64,000 nt of DNA from Achromobacter spanius (GCF_003994415.1 NZ_CP034689.1:4588001-4652000), one strand, 5' to 3'; positions 24,845-33,723 are shown, counted from the first letter of the stretch. Program-made: numbers and translations. The notes: generated by a model from the sequence alone, not told the origin.

Positions 24845-26292
24845 GCCACCTCGATGCGCGACAGATCAAACGCCGCCACCTGAAAGTCCTGGATCGTGAC
24901 GTTTGCCGCGAGATAGTCGGCGGGCGTCGGCCTGAAGGCGGGATCGGTCGAATAAGCCAGCGTCAAATCCACCGACGCCAGCCCCGGCGTGCGAAAAATT
25001 GCGCCGTACAACCGTTGCAGGACCACGTCCTCGCCAATGCTGAAGCCTTCGCCTACCTGGGCCAGGCTGTCGGCAATACGCTGAAAGCCATCGGGCGGAA
25101 ACGCTTGTTCCGACGGCGGCAACAAGGTGGTGGCGCAGCGCAGCCACAGATAGACGCGCTCGGGCCGGTCGAAACGGATCACCTGGTCCGCGCCGTCCGC
25201 GTCCTTGACCACCACCCGGCGCTGGCCGTGGGTGTCGATGCCGGCCGCCACCACACGGAAGATGGCGTCGGCCACTTCGTCGTCCAGGCCGCCGTCGGCC
25301 ACCACATGCACGCTGTGCGGCGGCCGGCCCAGCGCATCCGGCGTGTCCGTGCTGTTCGTGAAGACTTTGACGGTACGCACGCCGGCCACGCGGTCGCGCA
25401 CGTTGGGGGCAATGCTGGGTAGCGTGGCCGCGCCCAGCCGGAACAGGCCGGTCGGATAGCGGGCGCGCAACTCGGCGGCGGTTTCCGCCAGGCGGCCCGC
25501 CACGCCGTCTTGCAGGTTGTTGACCGCCTCCCATCCGTCGACCTGCGTAATGATTCCGTTCAGGTCCCCCACGGCGGCGCCTTCGGCGGACGCGCCGATC
25601 GTGGTCACCAAGGCGGGCGCCCCCAGACGGATCAAGGACAAGCTGGCCGACCACGCAAATGCCACGGGCTGGCGGCCGTCGGAATGGATCCGCACGGCGA
25701 CACCATCGCTCGAGACCTCCAGGCCGCTGGCGGCCAGCGCCGCCACCAATCCCGCCAGCACCTGGGGCAGATTAGCGGTGGCGCCGCTGGTGTAGGAATG
25801 GTCCACGCCATCGAGCGATACCGTGTACGCGGTCTGCGGGGCAATGGCGGGCTGCAACGTCACATCCGCCGCCGCGCCGGGCAAGATCCGCGTGGCGCTG
25901 TCCAGCGCCCACACATTCTGGCTGACGCGATGCCGCACTTGCGCGCCCGCCGGCACCGTCGTGCCCGGCGTGCCATACAGCACCACATAGGCTCGCGAGG
26001 GTTCGTCGCGGTAGCGCGATACGCCGGTGAACGACACCGACCGGTCCAGCGACACGCCCGTCGCCGACCCCGGGTACATCGCGTAGTACACGCCTTCGGC
26101 CTGCTCCCACAACGTGGCTTCGCGTTCCGCGAAGGTGTCGATCAGCAGGCCGGTAATACTGTCGGGGCGGGTTTCCACCGCGCCATTGAATCCGGCGGAT
26201 TGCATGCGCGCGCGCAGGTCCGCCACGATCTCCTGGCGGATTTCGGGCAGGCGCGGGCGTACGAACCCGTCCGGTGTGACACCGTAGGCCAT
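24841..26292 (-). CDS. Baseplate J-like protein
   Basis: 483 residues from ATG 26292. The baseplate J N-terminus is recognisable: Arg-Pro-Arg-Leu-Pro-Glu-Ile-Arg-Gln-Glu-Ile, Asp-Ser-Ile-Thr-Gly-Leu-Leu-Ile-Asp-Thr-Phe-Ala-Glu, and Val-Pro-Ala-Gly-Ala-Gln-Val-Arg. The C-terminal third (Pro-Glu-Arg-Val-Tyr-Leu-Trp-Leu) is the attachment part. This wedge protein is diagnostic of contractile-tail baseplates. It follows the gp25-like gene in the usual order. Confidence 0.92.
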   Translation of the reverse strand: MAYGVTPDGFVRPRLPEIRQEIVADLRARMQSAGFNGAVETRPDSITGLLIDTFAEREATLWEQAEGVYYAMYPGSATGVSLDRSVSFTGVSRYRDEPSRAYVVLYGTPGTTVPAGAQVRHRVSQNVWALDSATRILPGAAADVTLQPAIAPQTAYTVSLDGVDHSYTSGATANLPQVLAGLVAALAASGLEVSSDGVAVRIHSDGRQPVAFAWSASLSLIRLGAPALVTTIGASAEGAAVGDLNGIITQVDGWEAVNNLQDGVAGRLAETAAELRARYPTGLFRLGAATLPSIAPNVRDRVAGVRTVKVFTNSTDTPDALGRPPHSVHVVADGGLDDEVADAIFRVVAAGIDTHGQRRVVVKDADGADQVIRFDRPERVYLWLRCATTLLPPSEQAFPPDGFQRIADSLAQVGEGFSIGEDVVLQRLYGAIFRTPGLASVDLTLAYSTDPAFRPTPADYLAANVTIQDFQVAAFDLSRIEVA

Positions 26293-26326
26293 AGGTACCT
26301 CAACAAAAATAAGGGAAAGGAAGGGG

Positions 26327-26731
26327 CTAAGACGTACTTGATGAGCGGCGGGACGACGCGCCCGAAGACGCCCCCAGCAGCACCACGCGATCCAGCCGCC
26401 CGTAGGCGGTATCGGCTTGATAAGTGACCCGCAGCACACGCAGTTGGCGCTCCATCTGCAACTGCATTGCCTGCACCTGCGTCACGCCCGGCACCGCGCG
26501 GATTCGGGCGCGGAAGATGGCTTCGATGCTGGCGCGGTCGGGCGACTTCACCAGCACGTCCTCGAAGTACGGAACACCGAAGCTGGTGTCTAGAAACCAC
26601 TCGCCCATGAAGGCGAGCAAGGTGGTGTTGATCTGCTGCGCGATACGCTCGGCGCCATCCACGAACGACGCGCGGCCAAGCAGGTCCAGGTCCAGATCGT
26701 GGTCGGCGGACAAGGCAAGGTCCAGGGTCAT
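26327..26731 (-). CDS. GPW/gp25-family baseplate wedge protein
   Basis: 134 residues. Typical gp25 features: Gln-Gln-Ile-Asn-Thr-Thr-Leu-Leu-Ala-Phe-Met-Gly-Glu-Trp-Phe-Leu-Asp, then Gly-Val-Pro-Tyr-Phe. Lysozyme-fold-like baseplate component linking sheath to wedge. The Ser-rich tail (Ser-Ser-Arg-Arg-Ser-Ser-Ser) is odd, and a late frameshift cannot be excluded. Its start overlaps the spike gene stop. Confidence 0.88.
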   Translation of the reverse strand: MTLDLALSADHDLDLDLLGRASFVDGAERIAQQINTTLLAFMGEWFLDTSFGVPYFEDVLVKSPDRASIEAIFRARIRAVPGVTQVQAMQLQMERQLRVLRVTYQADTAYGRLDRVVLLGASSGASSRRSSSTS

Positions 26732-27426
26732 CAGATTGGCCCCTCGGTCGTGCCGCCCGCGTAGGCGTGGCGATGCGCGTCGCCGATGCTCTTGCCGTTG
26801 TGCGTGATCGCGCCGCCTTCATAGGCCACGCCGCCACGGATGCGCATCGACGCGCCGCCCTGGCCGCCCTCGCCCGACATGCCTTGCGTATAGGTCAGCG
26901 GCCCGTTGATCGTGACCGGGGTGTTGAAGGTGGCCTGTTCCGCTTGCACCGTCCAGGTCTTGACTTGAAACGTCAGGTCGCCCGCTGGGGATAGCTTCAA
27001 CGTACCCGGCCCGTACTGGATGCTGACATTCTGCGTATCGGCCGCCATCGTGCCCGGCCGCAGCAGCGGTGAGGCAAACGCGTCCGACAAATCAAACTGG
27101 CGCGGGTCATCCGGTGGGCCGTTGTCGCCCGCCAGCCAGTTCTCCAGCGCGCGGGCCGAGAACGACAGTTTGATCGCGTCACCCGGCGCCAGCGGCACCG
27201 AGATCAGCGCCTGCGCGCCGTTCACATCGCCCACCGGCCAACACACCGGCACGCGCACCACCTGCGGCGGCGGCAAGACGTCGCCATTGGCCAGCCGCTT
27301 GGCCAGCGCGGGGCGGGCCGTGACGAAGGTGCCGTCATAGGTGACGACTTCGCCCGGCAGCGTCGTGTAGACGTCCGCCAGTTCCGTGGCGATAAGCCGG
27401 CGGATAAGGGTTACCGCATTGCTCAT
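26731..27426 (-). CDS. Gp138-type membrane-puncturing spike protein
   Basis: 231 residues. N-terminal OB-fold domain as in Gp138 (Pro-Gly-Glu-Val-Val-Thr-Tyr-Asp, Val-Arg-Val-Pro-Val-Cys-Trp-Pro), then a beta-helical shaft (Val-Thr-Ile-Asn-Gly-Pro-Leu-Thr-Tyr) and a His-containing tip (Ser-Ile-Gly-Asp-Ala-His-Arg-His). The tip resembles metal-bound spike ends that pierce the outer membrane. It follows the hub gene, as expected. Part of the contractile injection apparatus. Confidence 0.88.
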   Translation of the reverse strand: MSNAVTLIRRLIATELADVYTTLPGEVVTYDGTFVTARPALAKRLANGDVLPPPQVVRVPVCWPVGDVNGAQALISVPLAPGDAIKLSFSARALENWLAGDNGPPDDPRQFDLSDAFASPLLRPGTMAADTQNVSIQYGPGTLKLSPAGDLTFQVKTWTVQAEQATFNTPVTINGPLTYTQGMSGEGGQGGASMRIRGGVAYEGGAITHNGKSIGDAHRHAYAGGTTEGPI

Positions 27427-28364
27427 GACTGCTCCTTCTTTGTGGCGGGCGGATGAGGATCTACCAGCGTCAATTCCGTTTGCCAGTCACCGCCTTCGCT
27501 ATCGCCTGTATGGCGCACGGTTTCCGCGCGTTGAAACGCTTCTACCGAACGGCTTTCCAGCTTGACCAGATCACCCGGGCTGATGGTCGGCAGCAACAGC
27601 GACTTGACCTTCCAGCCGTCGCGCTGCTGCTGGCCGCTGGCGGGCTTGGCCGTGCCGGCAGGCACCGCGACACCCGCCTGCCCCGGCGCCTTTGCCTTCG
27701 ATTTCGCCTTCTCGCTGGCTGCCGCCCGGGTGCGTTCGGGTTGACCCAGCAAGCCGGTGTCCACGGCCAGCACAACGGCTTGGCGCCGCGTGGTGCCCAG
27801 CCGCTGCACCACCTGCAACTGCTGATTCTGGATCGACCATTCCAGCCCGGTGCCCTGCGTAACCTTATGCAGCGCCGTGCGTGCCGCGCCGTAGAAGGAA
27901 AAGCCCTGCTCCCACCGACGGTCGGGCGCATCGTCGGCCATGATCAGCGGCAAACCCATCTGCCGCGCAATGTCGCGGATGATGTCGCTGGCGCGCGCGC
28001 CAGGCCCCAGGCCGATTGAAATCGCCGTGTCGCGGACTTCGACATAGCCGTCCTTGACCGTCAATTCCGTCACCACGTTCGGCTGGTCATAGCGGGTATA
28101 CGCATACACGATGCTGCCGGACGCCATCAGCAAGGGGCCGCCCTCTTGCGCATAGCCCGCGTACAGCACGCAGCGCAGGCCGGGTTCTTCCAGCGTGCGG
28201 CGGGTTTGCGCGGCCAGGTTGTACACGGTGATCTTGGCGTCGTTGGACTCTTCGGCGGCAGTCTTGGCAATGTCGAACGTCATGCGGATGGGCGGGACGA
28301 TCTCCAGGCCTTGCCCGCCGGGCTTGCCGACAAGCAGCCGGTAAACGCGGTCAAACCTGGCCAT
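27423..28364 (-). CDS. Baseplate hub protein (gp27/protein D-like)
   Basis: 313 residues from ATG 28364, chosen because the longer upstream frame overlaps the plug gene heavily. N-terminal Asp-Arg-Val-Tyr-Arg-Leu-Leu-Val-Gly-Lys-Pro-Gly-Gly and Arg-Met-Thr-Phe-Asp-Ile, and a middle Asp-Ile-Ile-Arg-Asp-Ile-Ala-Arg-Gln-Met, match hub proteins of Mu/Bcep-like tails. A Lys/Ala/Gly-rich insert near residue 230 looks disordered. It forms the baseplate centre carrying the spike. It overlaps the spike gene start by 4 bp. Confidence 0.8.
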   Translation of the reverse strand: MARFDRVYRLLVGKPGGQGLEIVPPIRMTFDIAKTAAEESNDAKITVYNLAAQTRRTLEEPGLRCVLYAGYAQEGGPLLMASGSIVYAYTRYDQPNVVTELTVKDGYVEVRDTAISIGLGPGARASDIIRDIARQMGLPLIMADDAPDRRWEQGFSFYGAARTALHKVTQGTGLEWSIQNQQLQVVQRLGTTRRQAVVLAVDTGLLGQPERTRAAASEKAKSKAKAPGQAGVAVPAGTAKPASGQQQRDGWKVKSLLLPTISPGDLVKLESRSVEAFQRAETVRHTGDSEGGDWQTELTLVDPHPPATKKEQS

Positions 28365-28683
28365 TGGCCACCTCGTCGGCGTTGACGTAGAACAGCGCCA
28401 CCTCGCTGGAAGGCAGCGCCGCACGGCTGATGGTGTCGCGGCGGTCGGGCGCCAAGGCCACCAGTTCACCGGCTGGCACGGCCAGATGCCGGTATCCCGC
28501 CAACAAGCGGGTGTCCGGCACCACAACAATGCCCGCCACGATCAGTTCGTTGTAGGCATTCTCGATGGACAGCACCCATTGCTGCGCCTCGTTGTTCCAG
28601 GACAGGCGCAAAAAATAAGTCATGCCGTCCAGCTCCATTTCGGTAATGCTGTCGTTGGCGTCGGGAACGAGTATCTGGATCAT
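28351..28683 (-). CDS. Baseplate plug-type phage protein
   Basis: 110 residues. Pattern Met-Thr-Tyr-Phe-Leu-Arg-Leu-Ser-Trp-Asn...Trp-Val-Leu-Ser-Ile, then Asp-Thr-Arg-Leu-Leu-Ala-Gly-Tyr-Arg, as in the phage baseplate-plug family between Dit-like and hub genes. The family's role in tail assembly is inferred from synteny. It overlaps both neighbours by a few bases. Confidence 0.7.
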   Translation of the reverse strand: MIQILVPDANDSITEMELDGMTYFLRLSWNNEAQQWVLSIENAYNELIVAGIVVVPDTRLLAGYRHLAVPAGELVALAPDRRDTISRAALPSSEVALFYVNADEVANGQV

Positions 28684-29273
28684 GTGTTGAGGATTCCTTT
28701 CGCGTTGAAGACATCGTGCTGCTTCTGGCTGGCGGGCACGCCGTTTTGCTTGCCCGCGTTGGCCTTGGTGGTGCCGGCCTTGCCCGTTGCACTGCCCGAG
28801 GTTTTTTCTGGCGGAATATCCGCCTGCCGCAAGGTCACCTTGCGGATGCGCTTGAAGCTGGCGGATAGTTCGAAGCGGTCGCCGGCGCCGTTGCTACGCC
28901 CGATGGAGCAGCTTTCCATCACGAAGTCTGCGTAGACATCCAGCCCGGTTGTGATGGTGATGGGCAGGCGGTCCGCATGGATCTTGCGCAATGCGTCCTT
29001 GGCGCCGACCAACTTTGACCGACCGGCGCCCAAGGCCGTGCCGCGCAGACCGCCCAGCAAGCTGATGTCAGCCGCCGTCACCCAGCCATCAAGCGTCAGT
29101 TGCTCGGAGTCCGCCACCACGTGGTCCGTCACGGGCGGGCCGTCTTCTACGGCAAACGACGTCGCGCGGCTGGTTAGCGTGGTCTTTTCGTTGACCAGCG
29201 CGTCCAAGGGCAGCGTCCCGATGCTGCTGCCACCGTGCCATCCGAAGATCATGGAAACAAAGTTCATTGCCAC
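28680..29273 (-). CDS. Dit-like baseplate/distal tail protein
   Basis: 197 residues. N-terminal domain (Thr-Thr-Leu-Thr-Ser-Arg-Ala-Thr-Ser-Phe, Val-Thr-Asp-His-Val-Val, Leu-Thr-Leu-Asp-Gly-Trp-Val-Thr) is of the type that forms a ring between tail tube and hub. The C-terminal 45 residues are Lys/Gly/Ser/Ala-rich and probably flexible. It follows the tape measure, as expected for this position. Precise family name not certain. Confidence 0.7.
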   Translation of the reverse strand: MAMNFVSMIFGWHGGSSIGTLPLDALVNEKTTLTSRATSFAVEDGPPVTDHVVADSEQLTLDGWVTAADISLLGGLRGTALGAGRSKLVGAKDALRKIHADRLPITITTGLDVYADFVMESCSIGRSNGAGDRFELSASFKRIRKVTLRQADIPPEKTSGSATGKAGTTKANAGKQNGVPASQKQHDVFNAKGILNT

Positions 29274-29275
29274 TC

Positions 29276-31258
29276 CTATGGGGGGCTCTCGACGCCGGGC
29301 GTCACGTCATACGTCTGCGACAGGCTCTGATAACTGCGTTGGTGGCCCTGACTCACGCCATCGGCCACCGCCTTGCTCACAACATGAGGATCGCCAGCCG
29401 GCACGTTGACGACGATATTGTTGAGGCTTTGGTAGTTGGATGGCGCGCGCCCGAGCAGCGCCTTGGGGCCGACCACATTGGCCGGAGGCACGAGCGGAAG
29501 CGAAACGCCGCTTGCCACGGCCCACCATGCAGCTTGGTCGTTCGACAATGCGCCCGACCGCATACCATGTGGGATGCCCTGCTGCTCTCCCGGCGGCAAA
29601 GCGTCCATCACCGACGCCGGTGCCTCGGATTCGGACTTAAACACGTCTGGCAACAAGCTCAGGAACCAGTCCTTGGCCACCTTGAGCTTGTCCAGCACCC
29701 AGGTCTGGATGGCGCCGCCGATCTGTTTGATCGTGGCCATCATCCGCCCGCCCATGTTCGAGAAGAACGTCCACAAGCCGTTGAACGCCCCCGCCCAATG
29801 CGCGATGGCGCCGTCCCAGTCGCCCTTGAAGACGGCCACGACGCCGTTGACAAGCTCGGTCCAGAACTGCCAGATAGCCTGGATATATTCAATGACCGGC
29901 CCCAGGAAGGAATCGAGGGCCATCGCCATCAGCGCATCCCAGGATGCCGAGATGTACGCCTTGATCACATCCCAGTTTTCCCAGACCTGCCACAGCGCAA
30001 CCGCCAGCATGCCGATCAACGAAATGATCCGGCCGATCGGCGTCATGGCAAACGCGTTCCACAGCATCGGCACGACGACTCTTGCCAGGTTCAGCAAGAA
30101 TCCGCCGACCGGGGACAGGATCTGCCACAGGCCATAGGCCAGCACGCTGGCGCGCCGCAGCCAGTTGCCCAGCGAGACCAGCCCGATGCTGGCGCCCGTC
30201 AGTGCCAGCAGTTTGACGACCGCGTCGATGTTGTCGGCCATGAACAGGATCGACGCCGTCACCCCGTTCAGCACGCTGCGGCCTGCCGGCAAGGCCTGGC
30301 CGACATAGCGCTGCAAGGCGTCGTTGAACACCGTCATCGCTGCCGTGATGGACGCGGGCGCCGCCTCGGCTTCCGCGCGCATGGCGGGCAACTGCGATTG
30401 CAGCGCGGGCAAGGCGCGGTCGGCGGTGACCTGGCCGCCTTGCACCTGCTGGCGCAACTGGCCGCGGTCCACATTCAGGCCGGCAGCCAACGCATCCTGC
30501 ATGCGCCGAGGCAGCGCGTTGTATTCCTCAAGGCCCAGCCTGCCCTGTTCCACCATCTTCAACAGCGCCGCCACGACACCGCCCCGGTCCTCGGCCGGGG
30601 TCTGCGACAAGCGCATGGCCAAGGCGACGGCCTCGGTGATACCAGCAGCGTCACGCGGGGAACGCCCGTGGTCTTGCAGCGTCTGCGCGGCCCGGGCATA
30701 GGTGTCGACGTTGTCGGCATACGGCGTGCGGCTGGCGCGCGACACGCGGGCCAGGTCGCGATCGGCCTCGGCCGCTTGCGCGCCCGACCCCGCCGCTTGC
30801 CGCAGGCGTTCCTGGATTTGCACCCAGGCGTCGATGTCGCTCAGGATGCGCTTGAGCGGCGATGCGCCAAGCGTCAGTTCAACGACGCCGCGCAAGCCGC
30901 CCAGCGCGGCCGCGTGCTGGCGGGGCGCCGGGATGCCGCCTTGCGGGCGGACCACAGTGCCTTGCGACTGCACGCTTGTTGACTGCCGGCGCGTTGGCTG
31001 GCCGCTGGTTGGCTGGCCGCTGGTTGGCTGACCGCTGGTTGGCTGACCGCTTGTCGCCAAGCCGCTTATCGCCTGCTGCGTGCTCACCACGCTGGGCAAC
31101 ACGCCCGCCAACGCGCGGCGCATGGTGGCGCTGGCCTGCACGGTTGCGTCAGCCATGGATTTCAGCATGGATTCAAACGCCTGCTGGTAAGCCTGCAAGC
31201 CGCTTGTGTCCACCTGGTAGCGCAGCAGCGTCACCACCTCTCGTACCAAGATCATCAT
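29276..31258 (-). CDS. Tail tape-measure protein
   Basis: 660 residues. Helical N-terminus, a hydrophobic central block (about residues 330-480, several membrane-like helices) and Gly/Ala-rich stretches, as in tape-measure proteins. Length is short for a myovirus tape measure, implying a short tail: roughly 0.1 micrometre by the usual residue-length rule, which is inference. A low-complexity block near residues 68-90 repeats Ser-Gly-Gln-Pro-Thr four times. It follows the tail-chaperone genes. Confidence 0.85.
   Translation of the reverse strand: MMILVREVVTLLRYQVDTSGLQAYQQAFESMLKSMADATVQASATMRRALAGVLPSVVSTQQAISGLATSGQPTSGQPTSGQPTSGQPTRRQSTSVQSQGTVVRPQGGIPAPRQHAAALGGLRGVVELTLGASPLKRILSDIDAWVQIQERLRQAAGSGAQAAEADRDLARVSRASRTPYADNVDTYARAAQTLQDHGRSPRDAAGITEAVALAMRLSQTPAEDRGGVVAALLKMVEQGRLGLEEYNALPRRMQDALAAGLNVDRGQLRQQVQGGQVTADRALPALQSQLPAMRAEAEAAPASITAAMTVFNDALQRYVGQALPAGRSVLNGVTASILFMADNIDAVVKLLALTGASIGLVSLGNWLRRASVLAYGLWQILSPVGGFLLNLARVVVPMLWNAFAMTPIGRIISLIGMLAVALWQVWENWDVIKAYISASWDALMAMALDSFLGPVIEYIQAIWQFWTELVNGVVAVFKGDWDGAIAHWAGAFNGLWTFFSNMGGRMMATIKQIGGAIQTWVLDKLKVAKDWFLSLLPDVFKSESEAPASVMDALPPGEQQGIPHGMRSGALSNDQAAWWAVASGVSLPLVPPANVVGPKALLGRAPSNYQSLNNIVVNVPAGDPHVVSKAVADGVSQGHQRSYQSLSQTYDVTPGVESPP
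30994..31053 (-). repeat. Four 15-bp tandem repeats in the tape-measure gene
   Basis: Units of TTGGCTGGCCGCTGG (two perfect, two with one or two changes) encode four copies of Ser-Gly-Gln-Pro-Thr. Copy number may vary by slippage without breaking the frame. Confidence 0.75.
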
Positions 31259-31485
31259 TACCTCGCCTTGTTATCTGCCGCAGCCTGCGCGGCCTGCTGG
31301 GCGTCCATCAGCGCATTGAGCTTCAGGATGTCCAGCAGATCGATGTCGCCGCGCTTGGCGGCGTCCAGGCTGACATGGCGGGCCAGGATGGGCCGCCAGA
31401 TGATCAACTCTCTTTCGAAGCCTGCGTCGAACCGCCCGACAGGCTCGCCAGCTTCGCGCGGGCCGGACCAAAGCGGCCGGCCCAA
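31258..31485 (-). CDS. Tail assembly chaperone extension (second frame of a G/GT-like pair)
   Basis: The open frame lies one base back (-1) from the upstream chaperone and overlaps its last 82 bp. In the overlap the -1 frame reads Gly-Arg-Phe-Asp-Ala-Gly-Phe-Glu-Arg-Glu-Leu-Ile-Ile-Trp-Arg-Pro and continues to Ala-Ala-Ala-Asp-Asn-Lys-Ala-Arg. In lambda-like and many contractile tails such a part is made only as a frameshift fusion. No perfect slippery heptamer is seen (TTCGAAAGAG is the nearest). It ends where the tape measure starts. Confidence 0.65.
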   Translation of the reverse strand: MGRPLWSGPREAGEPVGRFDAGFERELIIWRPILARHVSLDAAKRGDIDLLDILKLNALMDAQQAAQAAADNKAR

Positions 31486-31889
31486 CGCGCCAAAGGGCCG
31501 GCGAAGTTGTGCTCAAGAATGTGGAACAACAGCTCCAGGATTTCGGCATAGTCGGCAAAGGCCAGGCCGCGATGGGCGGGCGTCAGCTTCTGGGGCTCGC
31601 GACCGGCCAGCTCGAAGCTGACCAGCTCCGGGTCGATCAGGCGCTCGGCCCAACCGCCCAGGGCGTCGCCGCCCAGCTTGGCCGACAGTTCCCGGAACGC
31701 GTCCAGCATCGCGCTTTCGTCGCGACCTTCGCCGGCGCCTGCCACGTTGAACACGGAATTCAGCATCGACCCGGCGGCCGGCAGCACTTCCTTTTGCAAG
31801 TCGCCCAGCAGCTTCAACTGGCGGAACGGGTCGAAGCGGGAGATCCGGAAGATGGTGGTGCCGATGGTCACTTCCTTGACGGCGCTCAT
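31404..31889 (-). CDS. Tail assembly chaperone
   Basis: 161 residues from ATG 31889, overlapping the tube stop (TGATG). N-terminus Lys-Glu-Val-Thr-Ile-Gly-Thr-Thr-Ile-Phe-Arg-Ile-Ser-Arg-Phe-Asp-Pro-Phe, then a helical body with Phe-Ala-Asp-Tyr-Ala-Glu-Ile-Leu-Glu-Leu-Leu-Phe-His. Position between tube and tape measure is that of gpG/gp14-like chaperones that keep the tape measure soluble. Confidence 0.75.
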   Translation of the reverse strand: MSAVKEVTIGTTIFRISRFDPFRQLKLLGDLQKEVLPAAGSMLNSVFNVAGAGEGRDESAMLDAFRELSAKLGGDALGGWAERLIDPELVSFELAGREPQKLTPAHRGLAFADYAEILELLFHILEHNFAGPLARWAGRFGPARAKLASLSGGSTQASKES

Positions 31890-32317
31890 CAGGTATTGCC
31901 CCCGATCACGTTGATGGCCGGACCGGTCTCGATCGTCCATTCGCGGCTGCCCACCTTGGCGCCGTAGCCGGCGTCGGGCATCTTGACGATCCAGGCCGAA
32001 TCCGAGGCGTGCAGCGACGTGCCGCGCAGGTCGGTCACCGACACCGGCACGGCGCCGTTGCCCTCGGTGGCGCGGTCGGCCTGGTGCAGCGCGGTCAGCG
32101 CGGCATTGCTGGCGCTGGTCTGCATCAGCGTCAGCGTGATGCGCAAGCGAGAATCGCGCGACATCGAGCGCGCCACCTCGCCGTCGACCCCGACAACAGA
32201 GGCGATGCCTTCGCCGATTTCAGCGACGGTGACAAAGGTGTCTTCGGCAAGCCCGGAGATAGGCAGCGCGCCCATCACGATCTTGACCTGGTTGGGTGCA
32301 TAGGTTTTGACAGACAT
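31889..32317 (-). CDS. Tail tube protein (DUF3277-like)
   Basis: 142 residues from ATG 32317. DUF3277 pattern: Lys-Thr-Tyr-Ala-Pro-Asn-Gln-Val-Lys-Ile, Asp-Thr-Phe-Val-Thr-Val-Ala-Glu, Leu-Arg-Ile-Thr-Leu-Thr-Leu-Met-Gln-Thr-Ser-Ala-Ser-Asn. Forms the inner tube of contractile tails of this kind. Directly follows the sheath gene. Confidence 0.82.
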   Translation of the reverse strand: MSVKTYAPNQVKIVMGALPISGLAEDTFVTVAEIGEGIASVVGVDGEVARSMSRDSRLRITLTLMQTSASNAALTALHQADRATEGNGAVPVSVTDLRGTSLHASDSAWIVKMPDAGYGAKVGSREWTIETGPAINVIGGNT

Positions 32318-32330
32318 GGATAGGCCCCGA

Positions 32331-33689
32331 TTACAGTTGTTGGTAGGTAAGGTTGCCCTTGATTTCGGCAACATGGATGGCGCCGGCAAGGCGGGCGCTG
32401 AAGCTCAGGTCGCGCAGGATGCGGTTGGCTTTGTCGTTCGTCGACACGCTGGCCGCGCGCGGCACGTTGATGACGAAACCAGGAATCTTGCGGCCCGCGT
32501 CATCGATTTCATCGGGCGCAACCAGGCCCCGGCTCTGGCCCAGCAGCAGCGCCTGGCGGATGCCGTTGACCAGCACCTGGATGCCGGCGTCGGTGTACGG
32601 CACCTTGCCGTTGGCGTTGATCAGTTGCGACGCAACGTTGATCTTCACTTGCTCGGCCAACCAGTCGCGCCCACGAATCACATCGATCCATTCGCCCGCC
32701 GCGACCTTGCCGTTCTGCGTCACGGCAAAGTTGCGCATCTGCTCGAAGGTGTTGGCGTTCTTGGCATGCGCGGCCAGTGCCTGGCCTTCGGTCAGGCTGT
32801 CATAGCTGACACCCGAGAGCCGCGTGTTGGCCCACGTCTCGCCACCCGGATAGAAGGTGAAGCGGTTGGCGGCGACGGCGGCGTCCAGCGCTTCACTGGC
32901 AGCCTGGCCGTGGTACCAGACATGGGTGCGGAAGAACTGCTTCTGCTGGCATTGGGACGCGATGTCGTTGGACGCGGCGGCATCGATGATGCCGGCTTGC
33001 GCGCTGGACACGCCGAACAGGCGCTCGTTCGATTCCACCCACTCGGCGGCGTCCAGCACATCGGCTTCGACACGGCTGGCCAAGGCCACGCCGTACCAGT
33101 CGCCGTTTTCACGCAGGCAGGCGTTCAGCGCGGCCGACGGGGTTTCGGTGCTGACTGGCGCGGCCAGTTGCAGGTTGCCCTTCACGGCGATGGCGACGGC
33201 TTGGCCGGTCTCGGCGGCGGTGACCGTGACGTCGGCGCCCGTGGCGGCTGCCGTTACCGGCGCGTCGGTGTCGGCGATGGCGGCGGCCAATGCGGTGGCA
33301 AGGGTCTGGGGCGTGCTGTCGGTCCGGCCCGACGTCGCTACGTCACGCTTCTGCACCACGCCTTGCGCATCGCGCCACGACAACGACACAAGGTAATCGG
33401 ACACGGCGGCGCGCGTGACGGTCACGCGTGACGCATCCACCTGGCGGCGGCCAACGAAAACGCGCGCCACCGTCGGAATCTGCTTGAACGCATCGCGCAC
33501 GGCGATGTAAAGCGGGTCGGTCGGCGCCATGCCCATGTCCAACAACTCGCCCGGCTCGGTCAACGCCAGGATGCGGTTGACGGCCAGCGCGTGCGCGCCA
33601 AGGATCAGAAGGTCAGAGAAATTCTGCTCCTTGATCGCCGTGGTGTTCAGCGAGATCGCCACATTGACGATCCGGTCGATTTTTGCCAT
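32331..33689 (-). CDS. Tail sheath-like protein (DUF3383)
   Basis: 452 residues from ATG 33689. DUF3383 features: Asp-Arg-Ile-Val-Asn-Val-Ala-Ile-Ser-Leu-Asn-Thr at the N-terminus, Leu-Ile-Leu-Gly near 30, and a C-terminal Gly-Phe-Val-Ile-Asn-Val-Pro-Arg segment. This family takes the sheath position in Bcep-type contractile tails. Presence of sheath, tube, gp25 and J shows that the machine is contractile (R-type-like). A terminator-like hairpin sits just before the start. Confidence 0.85.
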   Translation of the reverse strand: MAKIDRIVNVAISLNTTAIKEQNFSDLLILGAHALAVNRILALTEPGELLDMGMAPTDPLYIAVRDAFKQIPTVARVFVGRRQVDASRVTVTRAAVSDYLVSLSWRDAQGVVQKRDVATSGRTDSTPQTLATALAAAIADTDAPVTAAATGADVTVTAAETGQAVAIAVKGNLQLAAPVSTETPSAALNACLRENGDWYGVALASRVEADVLDAAEWVESNERLFGVSSAQAGIIDAAASNDIASQCQQKQFFRTHVWYHGQAASEALDAAVAANRFTFYPGGETWANTRLSGVSYDSLTEGQALAAHAKNANTFEQMRNFAVTQNGKVAAGEWIDVIRGRDWLAEQVKINVASQLINANGKVPYTDAGIQVLVNGIRQALLLGQSRGLVAPDEIDDAGRKIPGFVINVPRAASVSTNDKANRILRDLSFSARLAGAIHVAEIKGNLTYQQL

Positions 33690-33699
33690 TTGCGGCTCC

Positions 33700-33723
33700 A
33701 AAAAAAAACCGCCCAAAGGCGGC
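33700..33723 (-). terminator. Terminator/attenuator hairpin before the sheath gene
   Basis: On the minus strand CCGCC-TTTG-GGCGG is followed by eight or nine T, then GGAG and the sheath ATG about 12 bases later. It lies between two genes of one operon, so it may attenuate the downstream structural genes or set their dosage. Confidence 0.65.

Noticed and set aside
29267..30982. 571-residue + strand frame across the tape measure
   Set aside because: Shadow frame with His/Arg/Gln-rich composition and no domain; the minus-strand frame is syntenic with tail genes.
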